A DNA stretch of 64,000 bases from Achromobacter marplatensis (GTDB taxonomy: Bacteria; Pseudomonadota; Gammaproteobacteria; Burkholderiales; Burkholderiaceae_B). The stretch covers positions 124,001 through 188,000 of the forward strand of contig NZ_NJIG01000006.1 of assembly GCF_002209535.1 (NCBI RefSeq), given 5' to 3'. A program made the position numbers and the translations under genes. The notes below the pieces were generated by a model. That model saw only the letters and a program-made list of their open reading frames with translations. It did not search any database and had not been told where the DNA came from. Every line of letters begins with the position of its first letter. Position 1 is the stretch's first letter. Below are positions 9,280-17,559 of the stretch, one piece after another.

Positions 9280-9550
9280 CGGTGGATATGCGGGCAGTTC
9301 CGGGCCTGCGCATGAACTGCCGCCACGCCAGCCGGTCCTGACGCCGATACAAGTCGGGGGCCCAGGTATCCTTCTGACACAGGCCTCCCAGCCATGTCCC
9401 CACAGCGAGTCATATACTTTGCGCCTGCGACGCGGCGGTCTGCGAGTGGCGTGCCTGGGCAACGCCACCCGAACGCCCCGTCTTCTGCCAAGTCGTTCTG
9501 GATGGGTTTTCGCGCCGCCCGGTGCTGATTGCTTTTCGGGAGAGAGGGAT

Positions 9551-10003
9551 ATGGTCCGCATGGACAAGGTGTTGGCGTTTGGGCCATCCCGAGGCGGGCT
9601 GGCCGTCATGGTGGCCATCGTTGGATTGTTAAGCGGGTGTTCCGTGTCTTCCGGATTGTGCGACAGGTTTGGTCCGAGCAAGCGCGCGTCGATCGCCATT
9701 CCACAGGGGGCCTCGGCCGAAGAGGTGTTTGCCTGCATCGACAAGGAGACCCTCGGCAACGCAGAGCGCGGGAGCCTCTTCGACGCCGGCTACGCCATCC
9801 GGGATGCCAAGACAGGCGTGCTTGAGACGGAACACTACGGCTCCAGCAATGTGACGGGCTTGCGGTTCCGGGCCGAAGTCTCGCAGAAGACCTCCACCCT
9901 GGATCTCTCGTTGCGAGGCGCCGGCGCTTACTGCACCGATCTTGGTGTAGACAAGGAAATGGCCCGTTTGACGACAGACGTGGCGCGCTGCCTGCAGCGA
10001 TGA
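9551..10003 (+). CDS. Small lipoprotein of unknown function
   Basis: A 150-residue protein starting at ATG 9551, right behind a purine-rich GGGAGAGAGGGAT. A hydrophobic segment ends in the lipobox LLSGC with Cys30 as the lipidation site, so it should be membrane-anchored facing the periplasm. The mature part (e.g. SIAIPQGASAEEVFACID, YCTDLGVDKEMARL) is not a family I recognise. It lies between the catabolic operon and the T6SS, with a 270-bp upstream gap; nothing ties it firmly to either. A stem-loop with arms 9293-9300 and 9314-9321 lies in that gap but lacks a T-tract. Confidence 0.7.
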   Translation: MVRMDKVLAFGPSRGGLAVMVAIVGLLSGCSVSSGLCDRFGPSKRASIAIPQGASAEEVFACIDKETLGNAERGSLFDAGYAIRDAKTGVLETEHYGSSNVTGLRFRAEVSQKTSTLDLSLRGAGAYCTDLGVDKEMARLTTDVARCLQR

Positions 10004-10070
10004 AAGGTCAGGCCGGGCCGAAACCATTGAAGCCTTGCGGGTTATCGCGCGCCTTGTTCCGGCCTTGCGT

Positions 10071-10340
10071 TCAACCGTACTCCAACTGATAGAAATTCTG
10101 GCTGGCGATCAGCGTTGCGCCGCACGAGGTGCGCATGCCTTCCAGCGCGGTCATGCGGTCCGAGCTGACGTTTTGCACCCCTTCGACGATGGTGTGCGTA
10201 TCGCCGCATTTGGGGCAGGTGACGCGGTCGCCGACGCGCGCCATGGGTTGGCCGAAGATGACGACGGTTTCATCGCCGGTCACGACGACGCCGCCGTGCG
10301 ACGTCTTGTCGCCCTTGCGGATGACGGAACGTTGGGACAT
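10071..10340 (-). CDS. PAAR-domain T6SS spike-tip protein
   Basis: An 89-residue PAAR protein with no effector extension. It has the usual G-rich start (VIRKGDKTSHGG), the VARVGD-like FGQPMARVGDRVTCPKCG, and scattered histidine/cysteine ligands (CPKCGDTH, CGATLI) that bind zinc in this family. PAAR proteins sharpen the VgrG trimer tip. It is the only PAAR gene in the window although there are three VgrGs, so it may be shared. It follows the PDG-repeat gene by 21 bp on the same strand. Confidence 0.88.
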   Translation of the reverse strand: MSQRSVIRKGDKTSHGGVVVTGDETVVIFGQPMARVGDRVTCPKCGDTHTIVEGVQNVSSDRMTALEGMRTSCGATLIASQNFYQLEYG

Positions 10341-10361
10341 GGGTGGGCGCGAGATATTTGT

Positions 10362-10616
10362 TTACAGATACGTGCCGTCCGGCGCCAGCCGGGCCGGGCC
10401 GACGACAAAGGTGCCATCGGGCGCCATGCGCACGGGACCGCCGCCACCCTTGTAGCTGCCGTCCGGTGCGCGTTGCGGCGTGCCGGCGACGTAGGTGCCG
10501 TCCGGGGCACGGGTGATCGGGCCTTCTCCGCCCACGTAGCTGCCGTCTGGGGCACGGCGTGGTGTGCCGGAGATGAAGTGCCCATCGGGCAACATACGGA
10601 TCGCTTTCGTCGTCAT
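10362..10616 (-). CDS. Short PDG-repeat protein next to PAAR
   Basis: An 84-residue protein made almost wholly of six short repeats with the core PDG(T/S/H)(Y/F), such as APDGSYVGG and APDGTYVAG, spaced by 13-15 residues. Start ATG 10616 has a good AAGGAG box 5 nt upstream; a longer frame from 10646 has none. There is no signal peptide or membrane segment. Regular PDG turns suggest stacked beta-hairpins, a small solenoid or prism-like fold. It is co-transcribed upstream of the PAAR gene and faces away from tssA, so a structural or spike-linked role is a reasonable guess. I do not recognise a named family. Confidence 0.75.
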   Translation of the reverse strand: MTTKAIRMLPDGHFISGTPRRAPDGSYVGGEGPITRAPDGTYVAGTPQRAPDGSYKGGGGPVRMAPDGTFVVGPARLAPDGTYL

Positions 10617-10636
10617 GAATGCTCCTTGGGTGGGAC

Positions 10637-10726
10637 CGCAAATCATAGCGAAGCATCGTGATGCGCCTTGTAATAGGACGTGTCATCTTTGAACGTTATA
10701 CGTAAGCAGATGTGGGATGATTTGCG
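10637..10726. repeat. 10-bp inverted repeat in the PAAR-module / tssA divergent gap
   Basis: CGCAAATCAT at 10637-10646 returns as its exact reverse complement ATGATTTGCG at 10717-10726, with 70 bp between. Each arm lies close to one of the two divergent start regions (10616 and 10747). Such a pair could be two copies of one operator element acting on both directions. No regulator can be named. Confidence 0.35.
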
Positions 10727-10746
10727 CCTACGACAGACCTGAGCCT

Positions 10747-11868
10747 ATGACCGACATCAACGCCTTGTTGCAACCGATCCCCGGCGATGCGCCTTGTGGC
10801 GTCGACCTGGTGTTTTCGCCCGAGTTCGATGCCATCCGCGAAGCGCGCCGGCACGATGACCCCCAGCTCGACCAGGGCGACTGGGTCATTGATCTGAAAG
10901 AAGCCGACTGGCCGGAAGTCGCGCGCATCTGCTCGACAGTGCTGCGCGAGCGCAGCAAGGATATCCGTATCGCGTCGTGGCTGGCGGAAGCCTGGGCCAA
11001 GACACGCGGCTTCGCGGGCCTGCGCGACGGTTACCTGCTGATCGACGGGCTCTGCCGGGACTATTGGGAAGGACTGCACCCGGTGCCGGAAGACGGCGAC
11101 GTGCAGCAGCGCGTGGGCAATCTGGCGTGGCTGCTGTCGCGCTCCCAGCAGCTGATCGGGGAAATCCCGCTGACGCAGGCGGACGGCGCGCGCTATGGCG
11201 CCGTGCTCTGGGAGGCTGCGAGCCAGCTCGCCAACGCCGTCAAGCGCACGCCCGACAATGCCAACGAACTGATCCGCGGCAAGCTTACGCTGGACCGATT
11301 CGATGCCGCGCGGCGCGATACGCCACCTTCGTTCTATTCCGAACTCGATACGCAGCTGGAAGGCTGCGCGCAAGCCTTGGCCCAACTGGAGCGCACGTTG
11401 GACGAGCGCCTGGGCGATGAAAGCCCGGCGTTCTCGCGCGTGCGCGATGCGCTGCGCAATGTCACCGAGCTTGCGCACCGTTTTGCGCGCGACGCCGGCC
11501 TGCTGGTACGCGCCGACCTGGCGCCGGCACAGGCGCCTGCGACGCCTGCCGTTTCCGTCCGTGTGGAGCCTACCTTGCCCGCCGCCGACCATTTCCCTGC
11601 CGCCGATGCAACCCCCCATGTTGCCGTGACGCCCGCCGTGCGCGGCCCGATCCAGACGCGCGAACAGGCGCTGGCGCAGTTGCGCGACGTGGCGGATTTC
11701 TTCCGGCGCACCGAACCGCATAGCCCGGTGGCCTATCTGGCCGACAAGGCCGCGAGCTGGGGCGAGATGTCCTTGCACCTGTGGTTGCGCACGGTGGTCA
11801 AGAACGACGAGACCCTGTCGGGCCTGGAAGAACTGCTGGGCATCAAGAAAGCCGGCGACGGCAACTGA
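10747..11868 (+). CDS. tssA: T6SS protein TssA (ImpA family)
   Basis: A 373-residue protein with the N-terminal ImpA_N domain (about residues 10-130; IPGDAPCGVDL, AWAKTRGFAGLRDGY, DYWEGLHPVPEDGD are characteristic). A middle helical part and a Pro/Ala-rich linker around residue 260 follow, then a short C-terminal domain (LRDVADFFRRTEPHSPVAYL) typical of the short-type TssA. TssA primes sheath assembly at the baseplate and membrane complex. It stands alone on the plus strand and converges with the OmpA-type gene. Confidence 0.9.
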   Translation: MTDINALLQPIPGDAPCGVDLVFSPEFDAIREARRHDDPQLDQGDWVIDLKEADWPEVARICSTVLRERSKDIRIASWLAEAWAKTRGFAGLRDGYLLIDGLCRDYWEGLHPVPEDGDVQQRVGNLAWLLSRSQQLIGEIPLTQADGARYGAVLWEAASQLANAVKRTPDNANELIRGKLTLDRFDAARRDTPPSFYSELDTQLEGCAQALAQLERTLDERLGDESPAFSRVRDALRNVTELAHRFARDAGLLVRADLAPAQAPATPAVSVRVEPTLPAADHFPAADATPHVAVTPAVRGPIQTREQALAQLRDVADFFRRTEPHSPVAYLADKAASWGEMSLHLWLRTVVKNDETLSGLEELLGIKKAGDGN

Positions 11869-11928
11869 CAGAATGCCGGCGACGGCAATGGGCGGTCAGG
11901 CCTTGCGTCTGGAGTTCCACGCAAGGCC
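11852..11928. repeat. Direct repeat and perfect stem-loop between convergent tssA and ompA-type genes
   Basis: GCCGGCGACGGCAA occurs at 11852-11865 and again at 11876-11889, on either side of the tssA stop. Just after it, GGCCTTGCGT (11899-11908) and ACGCAAGGCC (11919-11928) form a perfect 10-bp stem with a 10-nt loop. There is no T-tract on either side, so this is at most a weak bidirectional transcript-end structure. Confidence 0.4.
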
Positions 11929-11952
11929 CATCCCGCGGCCAGTCACCCGGTC

Positions 11953-12747
11953 TTAACGGGCCGCGCGGAACTCGATGCGCCGGTTCTTGGCGCGTCCTTC
12001 CGCGGTGGCGTTGGTCGCCACGGGCTGGTCGGGGCCGGCGCCCATGGCCTCGAAACGCGATACCGGCAACCCCTTGTCCACCAGATAGTCCCGAACCGCA
12101 TCCGCGCGCGCCTGGCTCAGCGCCAGGTTGGTGCTGCGGCTGCCCGAGCTATCGGTATGGCCGATGATCTGGATCTTGTCGGCGCGCAGCTTGGGCACCG
12201 CGTCGGCCACCCGGTCAAGCAGTTCGCGGCCGCGGGCGGTCAGGCGGGTGCTGCCGGTCTCGAATTCCACAACGCGGTTGCTCAGCAGGTTATCCAGCAC
12301 GTCCTGCTCGTCCTTGTCGGCCGACACACGCAGGCCGTTGACGATCTTGTAGGTGGGGTTCAGCGACGTGGCGAAGGTGCTGGCGATCTGCTGGCGCGAG
12401 GCCTCATTGTCGACCTCGCCGCGTAGCCGGATCTGCGTCCCGTCGATTTCCAGCTGACCGCGGTTGATCTGCTTGAGCGGGCTGTCCAGCAGCTTGCCTA
12501 CGTGCTGGGACCAGTTCGGCGGAGCCACCACGCCGCCCACGTCGATGCGGTCGATCACATTGCCCACGCCATAGACCTTCTGCAGGCGGGCCAGCACGTC
12601 GGCCTTGGTGGCCTCGTCCGGCACCGCGCCGCTGGCGACGACCTGGCCGGGTTGAGGGATGACGTTGGCGGGAACCACCGTGGCGGCATCCTGGGCATGG
12701 GCCGTGCACGACAACGCGGCGGCCAGGATGAGGGTAAGCGTACGCAT
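11953..12747 (-). CDS. OmpA-family peptidoglycan-binding protein of the T6SS
   Basis: A 264-residue protein with a signal peptide (MRTLTLILAAALSCTAHA) and a C-terminal OmpA domain (about residues 155-264: VVEFETGSTRLTARGR, IIGHTDSSGSRSTN, ALSQARADAVRDYL, KNRRIEFRA). A middle region resembles BON/lipid-side folds. Because TssL here has no peptidoglycan-binding extension, this protein may anchor the membrane complex to the wall instead. It is the last gene of the minus-strand unit, two bases after tagF. I start it at ATG 12747, which begins the signal peptide. Confidence 0.82.
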   Translation of the reverse strand: MRTLTLILAAALSCTAHAQDAATVVPANVIPQPGQVVASGAVPDEATKADVLARLQKVYGVGNVIDRIDVGGVVAPPNWSQHVGKLLDSPLKQINRGQLEIDGTQIRLRGEVDNEASRQQIASTFATSLNPTYKIVNGLRVSADKDEQDVLDNLLSNRVVEFETGSTRLTARGRELLDRVADAVPKLRADKIQIIGHTDSSGSRSTNLALSQARADAVRDYLVDKGLPVSRFEAMGAGPDQPVATNATAEGRAKNRRIEFRAAR

Positions 12748-12749
12748 GC

Positions 12750-13733
12750 CTAGGCTCCGATGAAGACTTCGCGGAACGTCTCCAGCGCCTGGCGCAGGGA
12801 GAGCCGCGGTTGATCCAGATAGCTCGACAGCTTGGCCAGGCCGTGGCTGGCGCTGACGTGGTCGCGCACCCACGGCGCGTCCTCCAGCACGATGTAGTGC
12901 TGCGACAAGGTCTGCGGCGTGGACAGCAGGGTGGCCAGCGTCTGCGGGGAAGCGCCTCGAAAGCCTACTACCAGCCGATGCTTGCCGGCGATCTGCCCGA
13001 TGAACATGGCGATCTCGAAATCCGCACGCGTGAGGAACGGCGCGATCAGCGTCATCCAGTACGTCGCGACCAGATTGATGTAGAGCGGATCGTCCGGCAA
13101 CGGTAGCGCCAGGCCGGTGTCCAGCTGCGACGAACCGCTGGACATCACCGGCGCAAGCAGGATGCCCAGCGCCAGCACGATGTCGTGCATGCTGGCGGCG
13201 TGGCCGTTGCCGCGCAGCATCGCCTCGACGCGTTCAACCGTCTGCAAGTCGATGAAGGCGTCGAAGCCGTCATCGGCGGCGGTCCGGATCTCGCCTTCCA
13301 GATCATTCAGTGTCTGCAGGGCGGGGCCCGGATCCCCTTCGCGCATCAGTTGCGCAGCGGCGGTGCCCATGCGGTTCCACATGCGGCTGAAGGCCAGCGG
13401 ACTGCGTGCGATGAAATCCAGTGGGCGGGCGACTTCGACGGAGGTCGCGCTGATGAACGGGAAGCGACGTCCGGACTGGTCGCGGCTGGGCTGCAGATGG
13501 CCGGCAATAGCCAGCTTGCCGCGCGAGCCCAGCACGGCGAACGGAACGGGCTGCGCTTCGTCGTACAGGGTCTTCCAGTGAGGATCCTGGGCCAGGACCT
13601 CCATGGTGTTGGCCACCCACGCGTCCAGCGTCGACATCAGCTGGGGATGCGAGGTGTTTTTGACGAAGTCGCCACGGGACGGGATTTTGCCGAAGTAGGC
13701 CGTACGGAACATGGGAGACTGCGGGTTGCTCAT
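12750..13733 (-). CDS. tagF: T6SS-associated protein TagF
   Basis: A 327-residue cytoplasmic protein. The N-terminus YFGKIPSRGDFVK is the hallmark of the TagF/ImpM family, and the conserved SRDQSGRRFPF follows near residue 85. TagF represses T6SS firing post-translationally; in Pseudomonas aeruginosa it acts without the phosphorylation cascade. Its ATG overlaps the tssM stop (ATGA), so it is translated with TssM. No Fha, PpkA or PppA gene accompanies it in this window. Confidence 0.88.
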   Translation of the reverse strand: MSNPQSPMFRTAYFGKIPSRGDFVKNTSHPQLMSTLDAWVANTMEVLAQDPHWKTLYDEAQPVPFAVLGSRGKLAIAGHLQPSRDQSGRRFPFISATSVEVARPLDFIARSPLAFSRMWNRMGTAAAQLMREGDPGPALQTLNDLEGEIRTAADDGFDAFIDLQTVERVEAMLRGNGHAASMHDIVLALGILLAPVMSSGSSQLDTGLALPLPDDPLYINLVATYWMTLIAPFLTRADFEIAMFIGQIAGKHRLVVGFRGASPQTLATLLSTPQTLSQHYIVLEDAPWVRDHVSASHGLAKLSSYLDQPRLSLRQALETFREVFIGA

Positions 13734-16700
13734 TGCTGCGCTCCGGCAGGCGTCGGGGCGACGGGAGGTTGAGGGGAAGCGCCCGCCACCGTAGCGGGAA
13801 GGCGCAGGTTGCGCAGGCCTTGGCTGCCCGGCTCGGTGCCGCCGGCGCTGGCCGCTTGCGCGTTGCTGATGATGCGAAGCTTGACCGGCACGGTGATATT
13901 GGACTTGCTCCAGCTCATCTCGAAGCTGCCGTCCGGGTTCGGCTTGCGTTGCGACCCCGAGATCAGGCGCTCCAGGCCGAAGCGGCCCGGTTCGTTGACG
14001 ATCTCGACGACGGTGCCATCGAACGCCGTGGCCGTGATGCGCGCGCCGGGTGCGCCTTGCGCGTTGGGCCAGACGAAGTTCACCCATTGCGGCGGCGTGT
14101 TGCGATAGCGCAGTTGCTGGCCGTCGATCTCGATCGTGTACTCGGTCACGCCGCTGGCGGGTTTGGGCTGGATCTGGAACAGCGTCTGCGGCTGGCTGGC
14201 TGACCCCGAACCTGCGGCGCCGCCCGACAGCGGAGCCACCCACTGCGCGAAGTTGGCGGTGAACGACGGTTGCAGGTCGATGCCCATGTCGCCCCAGGTG
14301 CGCGCGGTCAGGATGTCGCCGCGGCGTACCGTCAGCGGGCCCAGCGTGTCGTTGACGTATTTGGCGATGCTGCCCTGCGGGCCGAACACCTGTCCGATTT
14401 CTTCGCCGCTGGCTTCGACGCCGGCCTTGGTCGAAAACGGATACTTGTCGGCCAAGGTCTGTGAGAAGGGCTGGTAGACCTGGGCGTTCCAGACCTTGTT
14501 CAGCTCGGTCTGCGCAGGCTGCATGGCCACGGCATAGCCCTGGATCAACGGGCGGACCAGCAGCGGACGCAGGGTCTCGCGTTGCGCCGGCGTCAGGCCG
14601 GCCAGCATTTGCTCGTCAACCAGCTTGAGCGCGTCGGCCAGCTCTGAGTCCTTGCCTTCCAGCGTCTGGCGCATCAGCAGCAGCGCGCCAGGCCCGGGGT
14701 CGCCCTGGTTGTTGATCAGGTTGAAACGGGTGCGGATCTTCGACAGGGCGTTCATGTAGTTGCCCAGCAGCGACTGGTTGTCGCGCGTGACCACCAGGCG
14801 GGCCACGTCGGAGAACTCGCGGCCCACTGGCCCCATCGGGATCTGCTCCCCGCCCGGCGCAACTTCGGTGGGCTTGGGCTGGCCCTGGCGCAGGATCACC
14901 CGCTTGAACCAGGCGACCACGCCCGTCTGTGCCTGCGAAATGCCGGTGTTGATCAGCGAGGGGTTGTCCCAGGACGTCTGTTCATAAGTCGTGTTGATCA
15001 GTTTTACCAGCGGCGAATTCTGCGGATCGCCCAGCCGGTTCATGCCCTGGACCGCCTGGTCGAAGCTCGTGAACGGCTTGATCGTGACCCCGCGCAGCAT
15101 CTTCTGCCACTCCTGCGCGTACTCGGTCTTGTACATCGTGGCCAGGCTCTTCTGGATTTGCTCCGGGCTGCCTTCCAGCGTCAGGTCGTCGCGCGCGTTC
15201 ACGCCCAGCACCCAGTCGCTGGTCTGCACCTCGCGGCGCGCGGCTTCGCCGATGGCGGGCTCGATGTATTGCTCCCAGGCCTCGCGGGTGAAGGTGCCGG
15301 GCACCGCGTAGCTACCGGCCACCACGGCGGCGTCGGCTTCGCCCATGATCCGCGCCACGGTCATGGCGGGGAAGCGCGTGGCCGCGCGTGCCTTCAACGT
15401 GGCATAGGCGCGTTCGCGCGCCGGCATGCCTTGCATAACGCTGCGCAAGTTGCCGCGCGTGCGCTCGACCATGGCCAGGTTGGTGTCGATCTGAGGCCAG
15501 TCGGCGTCGGCCGCGCGCGCCACGTAGAACGAGATCAGCCGTTCCGCGCTGCGGATCAGCTGGTCGCGCGGCATGGCGCCGCGGTTGGTCTCAAGCCAGC
15601 CCCGCCAGAAGCGGGTGATCTGGTCGGACAGGTGGGTGGGGTCCACGTGTTCGCGGTTGGCCATCATCAGGTACGTCTTCAGCGCGTTGTAGGCGTCGTC
15701 GACGTTGGTGGGCGAGGCATCCTGGAACAGCATGTCGCCCGCGTTGGCGCGCACGGGCTGCGCCTGGGGCGGGGCAGCCGGCCGAGTGCCGGCTGCCGCC
15801 GCCTGAGAGACGTCGACGCGGCCCAGATAATCCTCAAGGCTGGCCTTGACCGGCACCAGCATGAACTGGCGCAGGCCGTTGTAGTACTCGGCCAGCAATC
15901 GATCCTTGAGCACGTCGCCCTGATACAGCCCTAAGCCCAGCGACAGCGGCCGGCTCGAGGAATAGCGATCCAGCTGCTCGATGCGGTCCTGCAGGATCTC
16001 CATCGCTTCCAGCCGGCTTTGCAGATCGGTGCGCTCGCTTTGCAGGCGCACCACCTTGTCCAGGTCCGCCTGCACATTGGTCGCCAACTGCCGGTTGCCC
16101 AGGTACGACCAGCTCCAGCCCCCCAGCACCAGGCCCAGCGCAAGCACCAGCCCGAAGAACGTCAGGTAGCGCATGCGGACCTTGTTCGGGCTGGCGTGCT
16201 GGCGCACCAGCTTCTTGTCGGCAAAGATCACGCTTGAGAACAGGTCGCGCAGGAAGAAGCCGTTGTGGGAGCTCACGCTGCGGGCGGCCTCGTGCGCGGC
16301 CGGGCGCAGGGTGAAGCGCTCGGCGAGTTTTTCGGTGGAGGTGCTGCGCGAGGCGCCTTCCTGCAGCGCGCTGGTGAAGTAGAAGCCCCGGAAGACGGGC
16401 TTGTATTGGAACGGGTTGGTCTCGAACAACGTCGACAGGAAGGTGCGTAGCGCCGGTTTGACGCCCGCGAACTCCAGCGGGAAGGTCAGCAGGCCCGGGG
16501 GCAGGGCGCCGCTGCGCCGCAGCGAGATCTGGGCTGTGCCCATTTCCTTGAGCCCTTCATACAGTTCGTCGAAGCGCTCGTCGAACAGCGTCAGCACGTC
16601 GCGGTTTTCGTCGGCGCCGTACGGCAGCGTTGCGCCCCAGACTCGGTCGCGCTCGCGGGCGTCGGCGTCGGCAAAGAACTCCGAGAAGCCGGCGATCAGG

Positions 16701-17536
16701 TCGGCCTTGGTGAAGATCACATACACCGGCGCAAAGACTTCCAGCCTGTCGGTCAGTTCCTGCACGCGCTGGCGAAGGTTCTTGGCCAGGTTGATGGCGA
16801 ACTCGGGGCCGGAATCCGTCAGTTCGCTGATGCTGGCCGCCACGATGATGCCGTTGATCGGCGCCTTGGGGCGATGGCGCTTGAGCAGGTCCAGGAAGCT
16901 CATCCACTCGTTGCGGTCTTCTTCGTGGACCGAGTAGCGGCCCGCCGTGTCCAGCAGGATGCCTTCGGTCGTGAAGAACCAGTCGCAGTTGCGGGTGCCC
17001 CCCACGCCGCGCACGGCTGCGCCGTTCTTGTCGGCGAACGGGAACTGCAGCCCCGAATTGATCACGGCACTGCTCTTGCCGGCGGCGGGGTTGCCGATGA
17101 CGATGTACCAGGGCAGCTCGTACAGCGCTTCGTTGCCAGAGGTCTGGCCGATCTTGGACGTCTTGATGGTGCGCACCGCCTGCGTCAGGCGCGTGCGCAG
17201 CGCGTCGACCTCGTTGCGGTTGGCGGCGGGGCTGGCCGCTGCGCCTGTCTGCACCTGTTGTTCCAGCATGTCGCCCAGCTTCTGGTTGGCGCGCCGGGTG
17301 CGGCGCCGGCGCCACAGCCACACGCAGAGCCACAGGAACAGCAGCACCCCCAGCAAGGCGCCGGCCCAGGTCATGGCGATCTGCATGGTGTCGGCGAACA
17401 GGAACAGAAACACGATCAGCGCGATCAGTCCGATCACCATGAAGGTGCGTGGGTTGGCGAACACCCGAGCGCTCCAGTAGCGGAAGTCGCTCATGGCGCT
17501 GGAAAAACGAGAAAACAATCCTGATGGGCTACGCAT
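13730..17536 (-). CDS. tssM: T6SS inner-membrane protein TssM (IcmF)
   Basis: A 1268-residue protein with two N-terminal membrane helices (residues about 30-75), then a cytoplasmic NTPase-like domain with intact Walker A (GNPAAGKSS, about residue 147) and the DTAGRY segment. A third helix comes near residue 460 (YLTFFGLVLALGLVLGGW), followed by a long periplasmic part with the TssM C-terminal fold. TssM forms the trans-envelope channel with TssL and TssJ. I start at ATG 17536; no clear ribosome-binding site precedes it and the next ATG at 17494 is possible. It sits between the 452-residue membrane protein and tagF. Confidence 0.92.
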   Translation of the reverse strand: MRSPSGLFSRFSSAMSDFRYWSARVFANPRTFMVIGLIALIVFLFLFADTMQIAMTWAGALLGVLLFLWLCVWLWRRRRTRRANQKLGDMLEQQVQTGAAASPAANRNEVDALRTRLTQAVRTIKTSKIGQTSGNEALYELPWYIVIGNPAAGKSSAVINSGLQFPFADKNGAAVRGVGGTRNCDWFFTTEGILLDTAGRYSVHEEDRNEWMSFLDLLKRHRPKAPINGIIVAASISELTDSGPEFAINLAKNLRQRVQELTDRLEVFAPVYVIFTKADLIAGFSEFFADADARERDRVWGATLPYGADENRDVLTLFDERFDELYEGLKEMGTAQISLRRSGALPPGLLTFPLEFAGVKPALRTFLSTLFETNPFQYKPVFRGFYFTSALQEGASRSTSTEKLAERFTLRPAAHEAARSVSSHNGFFLRDLFSSVIFADKKLVRQHASPNKVRMRYLTFFGLVLALGLVLGGWSWSYLGNRQLATNVQADLDKVVRLQSERTDLQSRLEAMEILQDRIEQLDRYSSSRPLSLGLGLYQGDVLKDRLLAEYYNGLRQFMLVPVKASLEDYLGRVDVSQAAAAGTRPAAPPQAQPVRANAGDMLFQDASPTNVDDAYNALKTYLMMANREHVDPTHLSDQITRFWRGWLETNRGAMPRDQLIRSAERLISFYVARAADADWPQIDTNLAMVERTRGNLRSVMQGMPARERAYATLKARAATRFPAMTVARIMGEADAAVVAGSYAVPGTFTREAWEQYIEPAIGEAARREVQTSDWVLGVNARDDLTLEGSPEQIQKSLATMYKTEYAQEWQKMLRGVTIKPFTSFDQAVQGMNRLGDPQNSPLVKLINTTYEQTSWDNPSLINTGISQAQTGVVAWFKRVILRQGQPKPTEVAPGGEQIPMGPVGREFSDVARLVVTRDNQSLLGNYMNALSKIRTRFNLINNQGDPGPGALLLMRQTLEGKDSELADALKLVDEQMLAGLTPAQRETLRPLLVRPLIQGYAVAMQPAQTELNKVWNAQVYQPFSQTLADKYPFSTKAGVEASGEEIGQVFGPQGSIAKYVNDTLGPLTVRRGDILTARTWGDMGIDLQPSFTANFAQWVAPLSGGAAGSGSASQPQTLFQIQPKPASGVTEYTIEIDGQQLRYRNTPPQWVNFVWPNAQGAPGARITATAFDGTVVEIVNEPGRFGLERLISGSQRKPNPDGSFEMSWSKSNITVPVKLRIISNAQAASAGGTEPGSQGLRNLRLPATVAGASPQPPVAPTPAGAQQ

Positions 17537-17559
17537 GGTTTTCGCTGTTGTTTTTGGGG

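Noticed and set aside
9293-9321. Stem-loop after the ureohydrolase gene as a terminator
   Set aside because: Eight-bp arms but no T-tract; kept only as a note.
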